Source: CAXRGH01 sp964230195 (GTDB lineage Bacteria; Pseudomonadota; Gammaproteobacteria; Enterobacterales; Alteromonadaceae). From it: a DNA stretch of 14,740 nt. The stretch covers positions 1 to 14,740 of the forward strand of contig CAXRGH010000144.1 in the NCBI GenBank assembly GCA_964230195.1, given 5' to 3'. The position numbers and the translations under genes are program-made. The notes under the pieces were generated by a model that was not told the origin of the DNA, made no database searches, and saw nothing but the letters and a program-made list of their open reading frames with translations. Positions 7,155 through 14,152 of the stretch are shown piece by piece. Each line of letters begins with the position of its first letter. Position 1 is the first letter of the stretch.

Positions 7155-7976
7155 ATGCAAAACTTACCTGGCTTTTTATTAATATTTATACTGACGTTCA
7201 TCTCAGGATGCAGCTCCCGTCATGTGCCTGCACCGACTGTCGATCTTGCACCTCATGCAAATGCAGCGCAACCAAGAACTCAGTCTTATTTTGATCTGTC
7301 AGGTCATTCCAAACATAAAGTAAAAGAAGGGGAGACGCTTTACTCAATTGCATGGCAAGCAAATTTAGATTTTAAGGACCTTGCTCAATACAACAATATT
7401 CAACCGCCATACACGATTGCAGTGGGACAAGTACTTCAACTTGGCAAACCGAAAAAGACGTCTACTATTAATAAAGTTCAACCCACCCCAAAAGTTGTTA
7501 AAAAAACGTTAAAACAAAGGGTTGACCGACCGAAAAAGCAGGAGTATGGTGGAAATCAAGGACAACCACAAAACATTGTGAAAACAAAGGCTAGTGGTTT
7601 TCCTTCAACGGTTCGGCATTGGAAATGGCCGGCCAAAGTGACCCTTGTTGGGAGGTTTTCAAATAAGAATAATCCGAACAAAGGAATTGATATATCTGGT
7701 AAGCAACACTCACCGATTTTGGCTACGGCCGCAGGTAAAGTAGTTTACACAGGTAAAGCGTTAAAGGGATATGGAAATCTCGTCATTATTAAGCACACAG
7801 AAAACTTTTTAAGTGCGTATGCTCATAATGAGACGGTTTTAGTTAAGGAGCAACAATGGATTAAATCTGGTCAACAGATTGCAACTATGGGAAAAAATAG
7901 CGAAAAAGGCTCGCATCTTCATTTTGAAATTAGATACAAGGGCACTGCGGTAGATCCGTTACGCTATTTACAATAA
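7155..7976 (+). CDS. nlpD: NlpD-type lipoprotein, LysM plus degenerate LytM (M23), amidase activator
   Basis: NlpD is an outer membrane lipoprotein that activates the cell-wall amidase AmiC at the division septum. The 273 residues begin with a lipoprotein signal ending in the lipobox ISGC (lipidated C19). A LysM peptidoglycan-binding domain follows (about 54-97, HKVKEGETLYSIAW), then a basic, low-complexity linker (about 98-150), then an M23/LytM domain (about 155-272). In active M23 enzymes the first zinc ligand is a histidine in HxGxD; here it is N175 (NKGID), while D179 and HLH (254-256) remain. The domain is therefore probably non-catalytic, as in E. coli NlpD. The start is only three bases after yqaA, no ribosome binding site is evident, and an in-frame stop at 7149 rules out an earlier start. 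Confidence 0.93.
   Translation: MQNLPGFLLIFILTFISGCSSRHVPAPTVDLAPHANAAQPRTQSYFDLSGHSKHKVKEGETLYSIAWQANLDFKDLAQYNNIQPPYTIAVGQVLQLGKPKKTSTINKVQPTPKVVKKTLKQRVDRPKKQEYGGNQGQPQNIVKTKASGFPSTVRHWKWPAKVTLVGRFSNKNNPNKGIDISGKQHSPILATAAGKVVYTGKALKGYGNLVIIKHTENFLSAYAHNETVLVKEQQWIKSGQQIATMGKNSEKGSHLHFEIRYKGTAVDPLRYLQ
7522..7550 (+). promoter_or_regulatory. candidate rpoS promoter inside nlpD
   Basis: TTGACC (7522-7527, five of six to the -35 consensus) is separated by exactly 17 bases from TATGGT (7545-7550, four of six to the -10). It lies about 490 bases before the rpoS start. In E. coli the main rpoS promoter is likewise inside nlpD, giving a long leader that small RNAs act on. The position and spacing fit, but the -10 is moderate and this is prediction only. 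Confidence 0.42.
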
Positions 7977-8035
7977 AAAAAGGGAATCACAATAAGTTAA
8001 GTTACATCATACACTCAATGCTGGAGGTGCTACCT

Positions 8036-9046
8036 ATGGAAAGGAAAGAAGTAGTCAAAGCAGCGGTATCTGAAGAAAATTTAGATGCCACTATGGATCA
8101 AGACCAGGACGGGCTTGACATGGAAATGATCGACACCACTGAAAATGACGCTAGTGATGTTGATGAAATCGTTATCAAAGGTGCAGACGTAGGTAAAAAC
8201 CTCGATGCCACTCAATTGTATCTAGGTGAAATTGGATACTCTCCCCTTCTTTCTGCTGAAGAAGAAGTATATTTTGCTCGCCGAGCATTAAAAGGCGACG
8301 AAGCTGCTCGAAGTCGAATGATTGTCAGTAATCTAAGGCTGGTAGTGAAGATTGCGCGACGTTACAACAACCGCGGGCTAGCATTGCTCGATCTCATTGA
8401 AGAAGGCAATTTAGGTCTTATTCGCGCCGTAGAAAAGTTTGATCCCGAACGTGGATTTAGGTTTTCAACCTACGCCACCTGGTGGATCCGTCAGACCATC
8501 GAACGCGCTATTATGAACCAGACACGCACTATTCGTTTGCCAATTCATGTGGTTAAAGATCTTAATGTGTGCTTGCGTGGCGCGCGAGAGCTCGCTCAGA
8601 AGCTTGACCATCAGCCAACAGCGGAAGAGATTGCTCATTATCTCGAAAAGCCGGTGGACGAAGTTCGGAAGATGCTGAGATTGAATGAACGCATTAGTTC
8701 AGTTGACACACCCATTGGTGGTGGTCAAGAAAAAGACAAAGCGTTACTTGATATCATTGCAGACGAGAACGACACGGGCCCAGAGCAACAGCTTCAGGAC
8801 TCAGACATGAAAGACAACATTGTTGATTGGCTGAGTGAGTTGAATCCCAAGCAACGAGAAGTGCTGGCGCGGCGATTTGGATTATTAGGCTATGAACCCT
8901 CCACCTTGGAAGATGTCGGTGCTGAAATCGGATTGACTCGGGAGCGCGTAAGACAAATCCAGGTTGAAGCCTTGCGTCGTTTGCGTACGACACTGGACCA
9001 TCAAGGTCTTAGTTTAGAGTCTTTGTTCAGCAAAGCGCTGCAATAG
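8036..9046 (+). CDS. rpoS: RNA polymerase sigma factor RpoS (sigma-38)
   Basis: RpoS directs RNA polymerase to general stress and stationary phase promoters. I choose the ATG at 8036 because GGAGGT (8023-8028) is placed seven bases before it; the ATG at 8018 would lie upstream of that site. This gives 336 residues (E. coli 330). Visible parts are an acidic N-terminus (about 15-50), region 1.2 (DATQLYLGEIGYSPLL), region 2 with RDL-like core LLDLIEEGNLGLIRAVEKFD and the -10 reading segment FSTYATWWIRQTIERAI, region 3 (GARELAQKLDHQPTAEEIA), and region 4 with the helix-turn-helix EDVGAEIGLTRERVRQIQVE near the end. The SLESLF C-terminus is typical of RpoS rather than RpoD. It can be transcribed from the upstream operon and perhaps from the candidate promoter in nlpD; it ends before a clear terminator. 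Confidence 0.97.
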   Translation: MERKEVVKAAVSEENLDATMDQDQDGLDMEMIDTTENDASDVDEIVIKGADVGKNLDATQLYLGEIGYSPLLSAEEEVYFARRALKGDEAARSRMIVSNLRLVVKIARRYNNRGLALLDLIEEGNLGLIRAVEKFDPERGFRFSTYATWWIRQTIERAIMNQTRTIRLPIHVVKDLNVCLRGARELAQKLDHQPTAEEIAHYLEKPVDEVRKMLRLNERISSVDTPIGGGQEKDKALLDIIADENDTGPEQQLQDSDMKDNIVDWLSELNPKQREVLARRFGLLGYEPSTLEDVGAEIGLTRERVRQIQVEALRRLRTTLDHQGLSLESLFSKALQ

Positions 9047-9066
9047 CGTCAGTCGATACTCAATAG

Positions 9067-9104
9067 GCCATCAACATTCGAGAAAGAATGTTGGTGGCAT
9101 TTTT
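9067..9104 (+). terminator. intrinsic terminator after rpoS
   Basis: GCCATCAACATTC (9067-9079 region) pairs with GAATGTTGGTGGC (ending at 9098) across a short GAGAAA loop, giving 13 pairs of which one is G-U. A run of five T follows (9100-9104). It lies about 20 bases after the rpoS stop and should end the ftsB-to-rpoS transcript. Confidence 0.88.
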
Positions 9105-9367
9105 GTATTTCTAACAGGGCAACTTATGCTGATCATTTGAAATAATACCTTGGCATTTGGTGTTGTTCGTACCGACAGAAAACAAAACCCAACAGTCTCG
9201 CGTTATGCGGCAAAAATCGGTATCAAATAATGAGTCCTTTCTAGAACCCAAACCTCCATTTGATGCCGTCAAAACTGCAAATTTATTGAAACAAAACGGT
9301 AAAATCACTGTTAAATTTCATCAGTCTATGGAAAAATGGAAAAAAATTTTATGGGGCAGGAGTCTAA
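9105..9367. other. 263-base stretch without a convincing gene, upstream of rppH
   Basis: This stretch lies between the rpoS terminator and the rppH start. It is AT-rich near rppH and contains an open frame beginning at ATG 9205 (56 codons, ending at 9375 and overlapping the first bases of rppH), but no ribosome binding site precedes it and I recognise no family in it. A promoter for rppH is expected here; the best pair I see is TTGAAA (9286-9291) with TTAAAT (9311-9316), whose 19-base spacing makes it weak. Confidence 0.5.
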
Positions 9368-9886
9368 GTGATTGACGCTGATGGGTTCCGCGCGAATGTT
9401 GGTATTATTATTTGTAATCACCAAGGGCAAGTATTTTGGGCCAAACGGCATGGACAACATTCATGGCAGTTTCCGCAAGGCGGAATAGATGAAGGCGAAA
9501 CTGCAGAACAAACAATGTACAGAGAGCTGTACGAAGAAGTCGGATTAACAAAAAAAGACGTTGTGGTGTTAGGACAAACACGGCAATGGCTCAGATATCG
9601 TTTGCCAAAAAAATACATTCGGCAAGGTACGAATCCTGTTTGCATTGGACAGAAACAAAAATGGTTCCTGCTGAAGTTGACAGGTAAAGAGACGAACATC
9701 GATTTTAATCGAAGTGGTCATCCTGAGTTTGACGACTGGCGCTGGGTCAGTTTTTGGTATCCCATCCGAAATGTGGTTTCATTTAAACGTGATGTATATC
9801 GAAAGGCATTAAAAGAATTTTCTTCAACTGCATTGTTTCAAAATGCCAGACCCAGTCACCGTCGCCGCAGAAGAAAACGAGCATAA
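9368..9886 (+). CDS. rppH: RppH, RNA 5'-pyrophosphohydrolase (Nudix)
   Basis: RppH removes pyrophosphate from the 5' end of triphosphorylated RNAs, which starts RNase E-dependent mRNA decay. The 172-residue protein is very close to the E. coli enzyme (176). It begins at a GTG (IDADGFRANVGIIICN), the start being fixed by the conserved N-terminus and by AGGAG at 9358-9362. The Nudix box runs from G38 to L60 (G-x5-E-x7-REL-x-EE-x-GL), holding the metal-binding glutamates. Further conserved parts are QHSWQFPQGG, NPVCIGQKQKWFLL and FDDWRWVSFWYP. The C-terminus is strongly basic (RRRRRKRA-like), as is common. It precedes ptsP by 12 bases, as in E. coli where rppH and ptsP are also neighbours. Confidence 0.97.
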   Translation: MIDADGFRANVGIIICNHQGQVFWAKRHGQHSWQFPQGGIDEGETAEQTMYRELYEEVGLTKKDVVVLGQTRQWLRYRLPKKYIRQGTNPVCIGQKQKWFLLKLTGKETNIDFNRSGHPEFDDWRWVSFWYPIRNVVSFKRDVYRKALKEFSSTALFQNARPSHRRRRRKRA

Positions 9887-9898
9887 GAGTTTAACGCC

Positions 9899-12157
9899 AT
9901 GCTAACAACACTTCGCAGTATCGTTCAAGAAGTTGCCGCTATCCCTTCATTTAGAGATGCGCTCGATTGCCTTGCGTTGCGAGTTAAAGAGTCTATGGGC
10001 GTTGACTGTTGTTCGGTTTATTTGACGGAAGCGCCGCAGTCCGATCACGTTCTAATGGCTACAGAGGGCCTTTCAAAATCCGCCATAGGCATTATCAAAA
10101 TTGCTGCCAATGAAGGGCTTGTGGGACTGGTAGCACAGCGTGAAGAGCCTATCAATGTGCAAAATGCGCAACAGCATCCCAGATTTAAATTTTTTCCAGA
10201 GGCAGACGAAGAGGCTTATCATAGCTTTCTTGGTGCGCCGATTATTCATCAGCGTCGAGTGTTGGGTGTTATCACGGTTCAACACACAGAAAAGCGCCCC
10301 TTTTCACAAGACGAAGAATCTTTTTTAGTGACCCTTGCGGCTCAGATGGCACTGGAAATAGTGCACGCTCGAACGCGCGGCGAACTCAACATAAGACAAG
10401 AAAATAAAACACCAGCGCTGTCTGGAGTCTCAGGTTCTGATGGTTTCGCTATCGGCGAATCCATCCTCTATCAACCTAAGCTTACCTTAAAGCAATATGG
10501 CATGTTCCCAACAAAAGATCCGAAAGAAGAACTTGCTATATTTAAAGTCGCTGTTCGCAATACTCGCCAAGACATTGCAACCATGGCAGAACGCATGCGA
10601 AAAGTGGTTCCAAAAGATGCACAATCCATTTTCTCTTGGTATCAACAGTTGTTAGACGCCAACAGTCTTGGAGCGGAAGTAGAGTTACAAATCTCTGAAG
10701 GTTGGACTGCAGGTTCGGCATTGAAGCGAGTAGTGGAGCAATATCGTATCCAATTTGATTTGATGCAAGATGACTACATGAAAGAGCGCATCGTTGATAT
10801 TGAGGATCTTGGAAACCGTGTGCTCGCACATATTATTAATGACAATTCAGCCCCAAAAGCCGATGTTGAGAGAGGAATTCTAGTTGCAGAAGAAGTAACC
10901 GCTTCAATGCTTGCAGAATATCCAGCGGGCAGTCTAGCTGGAGTGGTTTCACAAAAAGGTTCACGCAATTCTCATGCCGCCATACTTGCCCGAGCAATGG
11001 ATATTCCCGCTGTTATGGGGATCGGGGATTTACCTTTAACGCTATTACAATCAACTTTACTTGTGGTGGATGGGTATTCAGGAGAGGTGTTTATTGCACC
11101 TGAAGGTGCAGTTCTAGAGCAATATTCGAAGCTTGCAGAGCAAGAAACCAAACTGCATGAGACAATGCTAGCAGAAGCTGAAGCCCCAATGGTGACGCTT
11201 GATGGTGTTTCGTTAAATCTCTACTTAAACGCAGGGCTTGCGATTTCGCAAGACACTCGTGATGATATCCCATGCGACGGGATTGGTTTGTTTAGAACCG
11301 AAGTGCCTTTTATGCTGCGAGAGCGTTTTCCGTCAGAGGGTGAGCAAGTTAAGCTGTATGAGCAAATACTAAAAAACTTTCATCCTTTACCCGTCACCAT
11401 GCGGACACTCGATGTTGGCGGTGATAAGCCATTACCTTATTTTCCTGTTCAAGAAGAGAATCCTTTCCTTGGATGGCGTGGGATACGGATCACACTGGAC
11501 CACCCAGAGATTTTCTTAGTGCAAGTACGAGCGATGATCAAAGCAAATGCAACTCTTGGCAACCTCCGTATTATGCTACCAATGATCACGGCAGTAAATG
11601 AAGTGACTGAAGCCAAGCGCTTGATCGAGCAAGCATGGAATGAAGTTCGAGAGGAACTCGACACCAAAGTCGCAAAGCCATTGGTTGGTATTATGTTAGA
11701 AGTCCCTGCTGTACTGTACCAATTAAAAGAATTATCAACTCATGTGGATTTCTTCTCAGTGGGGACAAACGATCTGACCCAATATATGCTCGCGGTTGAT
11801 CGCAACAATGCTCGAGTAGCACCACTGTATGACAATTACCATCCGTCTGTATTAAGAGCTTTGTTTATTATAGTGACCGAATGCGGTGGCCTTGATAAGC
11901 CAGTGTCAATTTGTGGTGAATTAGCTTCCGAACCGGCGGGCGCTCTGTTACTCATGGCCATGGGATATAGAGAGCTCAGTATGAGTGCAAAGAACCTAGC
12001 GAAAATAAAATGGCTATTAAGGCGAGTGGATACCAATGAGGTTGAATCACTTCTGCAAGATGTTCTATCGTGTCAGGATCCGCAACAAGTCCACAAACAG
12101 ACAGAGAAGTTTATTGAGACAGCCGGTTTTGGCGCCTTACTAAGGGCTGGTAATTAA
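9899..12157 (+). CDS. ptsP: PtsP, phosphoenolpyruvate-protein phosphotransferase of the nitrogen PTS (EI-Ntr)
   Basis: PtsP takes phosphate from phosphoenolpyruvate and passes it to NPr, the first step of the regulatory nitrogen phosphotransferase system. The 752 residues (E. coli 748) show an N-terminal GAF sensor domain (about 18-155), the PEP-utilising N-terminal domain (about 180-315), the swivelling phosphohistidine domain with H359 in RNSHAAILARAMDIPAVMG, and the C-terminal PEP-binding barrel (about 420-715) with DGIGLFRTEVPFM, RTLDVGGDKPLPY, FLGWRGIRITLD and the catalytic C672 in SICGE. All catalytic motifs are intact. The GAF domain separates it from the sugar-PTS enzyme I (PtsI). The GAF domain of related proteins responds to glutamine or oxoglutarate. 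The stop codon overlaps the ATG of a 14-codon frame that leads to the next gene. Confidence 0.97.
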   Translation: MLTTLRSIVQEVAAIPSFRDALDCLALRVKESMGVDCCSVYLTEAPQSDHVLMATEGLSKSAIGIIKIAANEGLVGLVAQREEPINVQNAQQHPRFKFFPEADEEAYHSFLGAPIIHQRRVLGVITVQHTEKRPFSQDEESFLVTLAAQMALEIVHARTRGELNIRQENKTPALSGVSGSDGFAIGESILYQPKLTLKQYGMFPTKDPKEELAIFKVAVRNTRQDIATMAERMRKVVPKDAQSIFSWYQQLLDANSLGAEVELQISEGWTAGSALKRVVEQYRIQFDLMQDDYMKERIVDIEDLGNRVLAHIINDNSAPKADVERGILVAEEVTASMLAEYPAGSLAGVVSQKGSRNSHAAILARAMDIPAVMGIGDLPLTLLQSTLLVVDGYSGEVFIAPEGAVLEQYSKLAEQETKLHETMLAEAEAPMVTLDGVSLNLYLNAGLAISQDTRDDIPCDGIGLFRTEVPFMLRERFPSEGEQVKLYEQILKNFHPLPVTMRTLDVGGDKPLPYFPVQEENPFLGWRGIRITLDHPEIFLVQVRAMIKANATLGNLRIMLPMITAVNEVTEAKRLIEQAWNEVREELDTKVAKPLVGIMLEVPAVLYQLKELSTHVDFFSVGTNDLTQYMLAVDRNNARVAPLYDNYHPSVLRALFIIVTECGGLDKPVSICGELASEPAGALLLMAMGYRELSMSAKNLAKIKWLLRRVDTNEVESLLQDVLSCQDPQQVHKQTEKFIETAGFGALLRAGN

Positions 12158-12201
12158 TGACTCAACGATTTATGGCCGCTGTGTATTGGTGGCGCTCATG
12201 A
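12157..12201 (+). CDS. 14-codon reading frame bridging ptsP and the permease gene (possible coupling peptide)
   Basis: The frame starts at the ATG formed with the last A of the ptsP stop (TAATG) and reads MTQRFMAAVYWWRS before a TGA that overlaps the permease start (ATGA at 12198-12201). Both ends therefore overlap a neighbour in the patterns used for reinitiation. An AAGGG lies ten bases before its ATG. It may be a translational coupling element or pure chance; a frame this short has no statistical support by itself. Confidence 0.22.
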   Translation: MTQRFMAAVYWWRS

Positions 12202-13007
12202 CAGAGGCTATCATCATATTTGGCTATTGCCTTGCCCTAGGTAGCATTATTGGTGTATTTGCTGGGTTGTTGGGTATCGGTGGTGGCTTATTGATGGTGC
12301 CTGCTTGTTTGTATCTGTTTGATATATACCTCAACATGCCCATAAGCCAAAGTATGCCAATGGCAATTGCCACCTCGTTAGCCAGTATTATTTTTACCAG
12401 TGCGGCGTCAGCGCGAGCACATTATAAGAAGGGCAACCTGGCGGTTGCATTACTGCCGAAGCTAGCGGTGGGCGTGATCATAGGTGCCATTATTGGTGCG
12501 TGTGCAGTCACTCAAATCGACGGTCAGAAGCTACAAATTGTTTTTGGAGCACTTGTTTGCCTAACTGCCTTTCAGATGGCTTTTTACGCACCGAAAGTGA
12601 AACAAAATGAAGCATCCTCGGTGAGACTTGTTGCCGTAGGCAGTGGCGTTGGTGGGCTGGCATCTCTGCTTGGTGTTGGTGGTGGCGCATTTATGGTGCC
12701 AGCGTTAACATGGTTAAATGTGAACATAAAACCTGCAATTGGAAGTGCCTCATTTTGTGGCAGTATTATCGCGATTGCCGCTACGCTTGTCTTTGTATTG
12801 AGCGGTGGTAAGTTAACCAATGCTCCGAATTACAGTGTGGGATATGTCTATTTACCTGCCGCGTTAGGGGTAGTTTTAACGTCAGGAGTGACGGCTCGAT
12901 TTGGCGCTTATCTTGTGATGAGATTGCCCGTACCATTGCTCAAGAAAATATTTGCACTGTTTCTGATTTGCGTTGGTGGCAAAATGTTGTCACCACTTGT
13001 CATGTAA
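12198..13007 (+). CDS. TauE/SafE (TSUP) family permease
   Basis: This is an integral inner membrane protein of 269 residues from the ATG at 12198. TSUP proteins carry sulfur-containing or organic anions such as sulfite or sulfoacetate; the substrate of this one cannot be read from sequence. The typical internal duplication is visible: LLGIGGGLLMVP (residues 24-35) recurs as LLGVGGGAFMVP (about 157-168), and about eight hydrophobic stretches cover the protein. I prefer the ATG over the in-frame TTG at 12186 and GTG at 12189 because it overlaps the upstream 14-codon frame as ATGA and homologues begin close to it; GGTGG (12188-12192) is a weak ribosome binding site. A permease of this family between ptsP and thyA is known in marine gammaproteobacteria, usually with lgt as a further neighbour. 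Confidence 0.88.
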   Translation: MTEAIIIFGYCLALGSIIGVFAGLLGIGGGLLMVPACLYLFDIYLNMPISQSMPMAIATSLASIIFTSAASARAHYKKGNLAVALLPKLAVGVIIGAIIGACAVTQIDGQKLQIVFGALVCLTAFQMAFYAPKVKQNEASSVRLVAVGSGVGGLASLLGVGGGAFMVPALTWLNVNIKPAIGSASFCGSIIAIAATLVFVLSGGKLTNAPNYSVGYVYLPAALGVVLTSGVTARFGAYLVMRLPVPLLKKIFALFLICVGGKMLSPLVM

Positions 13008-13057
13008 CAGCAAAAGTTAGGTATAAAAGTCATAGTCATGAATGATAAGGGAAGGAA

Positions 13058-13891
13058 ATGAAATCATATCTTAATTTGTTGGAAGATGTGCTAGAGAATG
13101 GCGCTCAAAAAGGTGACCGTACAGGCACCGGCACGTTGTCGGTATTCGGCCGTCAAATTCGTCATGACTTATCCAAAGGGTTCCCTTTATTGACCACGAA
13201 AAAACTTCACTTTAAAAGCATTGCCAACGAACTGATTTGGTTTCTAAGTGGTAACACTAACAATCAATGGCTTAATGATAATGGCGTGAAAATATGGGAT
13301 GAATGGGCCCTTGAAGATGGATCATTGGGGCCAATCTACGGCAAGCAATGGACACGGTGGCCAACCAAAGATGGTGGTGAAATTAACCAGATTGATTACG
13401 TAGTCAATACGTTAAAGAATAATCCCAATAGCCGTCGTATCTTGTTTCATGGATGGAATGTCGAATATCTCCCTGATGAATCAATGTCTCCTCATGAAAA
13501 TGTCGAAAATGGCAAAATGGCATTACCTCCATGCCACTTGTTGTATCAGTTCTATGTTGCCAATGGAAAACTATCAGGCCAACTCTATATTCGAAGCTCA
13601 GACATCTTTTTGGGACTACCGTATAACATCGCGAGTTTATCCTTGTTAGTACACATGCTATGCCAGCAATGTGATCTTGAACCAGGAGAGGTGATCGTCA
13701 GCTTTGGTGACTTACACGCGTATTCTAACCACATGGAACAGATTAAAGAACAAATGACACGCGAACCACGTGGTCTGCCAACTCTTAAGATTAATCGGAA
13801 ACCAAACAGCATATATGACTATCAATTTGAAGATTTTGAGATTGTTGGTTATGACGCTCACCCTAACATAAAAGCACCAGTAGCGATTTAA
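13058..13891 (+). CDS. thyA: Thymidylate synthase ThyA
   Basis: ThyA makes dTMP from dUMP with methylene-tetrahydrofolate and is the sole de novo route to thymidylate where ThyX is absent. The 277 residues hold DRTGTGTLSVFG (about 20-31, with the phosphate-binding arginine), ELIWFLSGNTN, the catalytic C159 in ALPPCHLLYQFYV, the substrate-binding RSSD and PYNIAS, DLHAYSNH, and the terminal IKAPVAI. Compared with E. coli (264) there is an insertion of roughly 13 residues (EYLPDESMSPHENVENG) just before the catalytic loop, which I recall from other marine gammaproteobacterial ThyA proteins. AAGGGAAGGAA lies directly upstream of the ATG. TTGTCA (12997-13002) and TATAAA (13022-13027) lie upstream but 19 bases apart, so a dedicated promoter is uncertain. 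It is complete and followed by a terminator. Confidence 0.97.
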   Translation: MKSYLNLLEDVLENGAQKGDRTGTGTLSVFGRQIRHDLSKGFPLLTTKKLHFKSIANELIWFLSGNTNNQWLNDNGVKIWDEWALEDGSLGPIYGKQWTRWPTKDGGEINQIDYVVNTLKNNPNSRRILFHGWNVEYLPDESMSPHENVENGKMALPPCHLLYQFYVANGKLSGQLYIRSSDIFLGLPYNIASLSLLVHMLCQQCDLEPGEVIVSFGDLHAYSNHMEQIKEQMTREPRGLPTLKINRKPNSIYDYQFEDFEIVGYDAHPNIKAPVAI

Positions 13892-13956
13892 CACTACCGA
13901 TTGAATCGAACCTAACAAGCTTTCTAATCACACGCTAAAACTGTGATAAACGAATT

Positions 13957-13997
13957 ACGCAAGCTTCTGTCTGGGGGCTTGCGTCTTATTATTTTTG
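13957..13997 (+). terminator. intrinsic terminator after thyA
   Basis: ACGCAAGC (13957-13964) pairs perfectly with GCTTGCGT (13977-13984) around a 12-base loop, and the following stretch is rich in T (TTATTATTTTT). A separate small inverted repeat, ATCACA/TGTGAT, lies just before it (13927-13947). The position, about 65 bases after the thyA stop, fits the end of the rppH-ptsP-permease-thyA transcript. Confidence 0.78.
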
Positions 13998-14049
13998 ACT
14001 TTGTTTAACGGACTGCTGAAAACAGAAATGATGAATTAATGTTTGTTCA

Positions 14050-14078
14050 TTGATTAGCGGCTTATAACTTTGTATTAA
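14050..14078 (+). promoter_or_regulatory. candidate promoter for the HlyD-type gene
   Basis: TTGATT (14050-14055) and TATTAA (14073-14078), each four of six to consensus, are separated by exactly 17 bases. They lie after the thyA terminator and about 75 bases before the next start codon, where a new transcription unit needs a promoter. The region is AT-rich, so chance matches are likely. Confidence 0.33.
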
Positions 14079-14152
14079 CTTCAGGATTTTTTTTCTGAAC
14101 TCCCTGGATACACTCTATCTATCCTTTTATCTTGCATGTTTGAGTCTACCTC

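Noticed and set aside
8018..8035. Upstream ATG as the rpoS start
   Set aside because: The GGAGGT at 8023-8028 would fall inside the gene; its spacing fits the ATG at 8036, and the added residues (MLEVLP) look like a translated leader.
9150..9166. TTGGCA...TTG resembling a sigma54 promoter
   Set aside because: The spacing between the GG and the expected GC element is off by one base and the GC itself is absent (GT).
9157..9375. 72-codon open frame upstream of rppH starting at TTG
   Set aside because: The TTG start has no ribosome binding site and the N-terminal part resembles nothing known; only the shorter version from ATG 9205 is mentioned, as a weak possibility.
13927..13947. ATCACA / TGTGAT inverted repeat that recalls a CRP site
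   Set aside because: The half-sites are in the opposite order (TCACA then TGTGA) and the spacing is nine bases, unlike TGTGA-N6-TCACA. It may only be a small hairpin before the terminator.
13892..14152. Search for a small leader peptide (bacteriocin or RiPP precursor) ahead of the HlyD-type gene
   Set aside because: Only very short frames occur, such as ATGATGAATTAA. The frame from ATG 14136 (21 codons) overlaps the HlyD-type gene and has no leader features.
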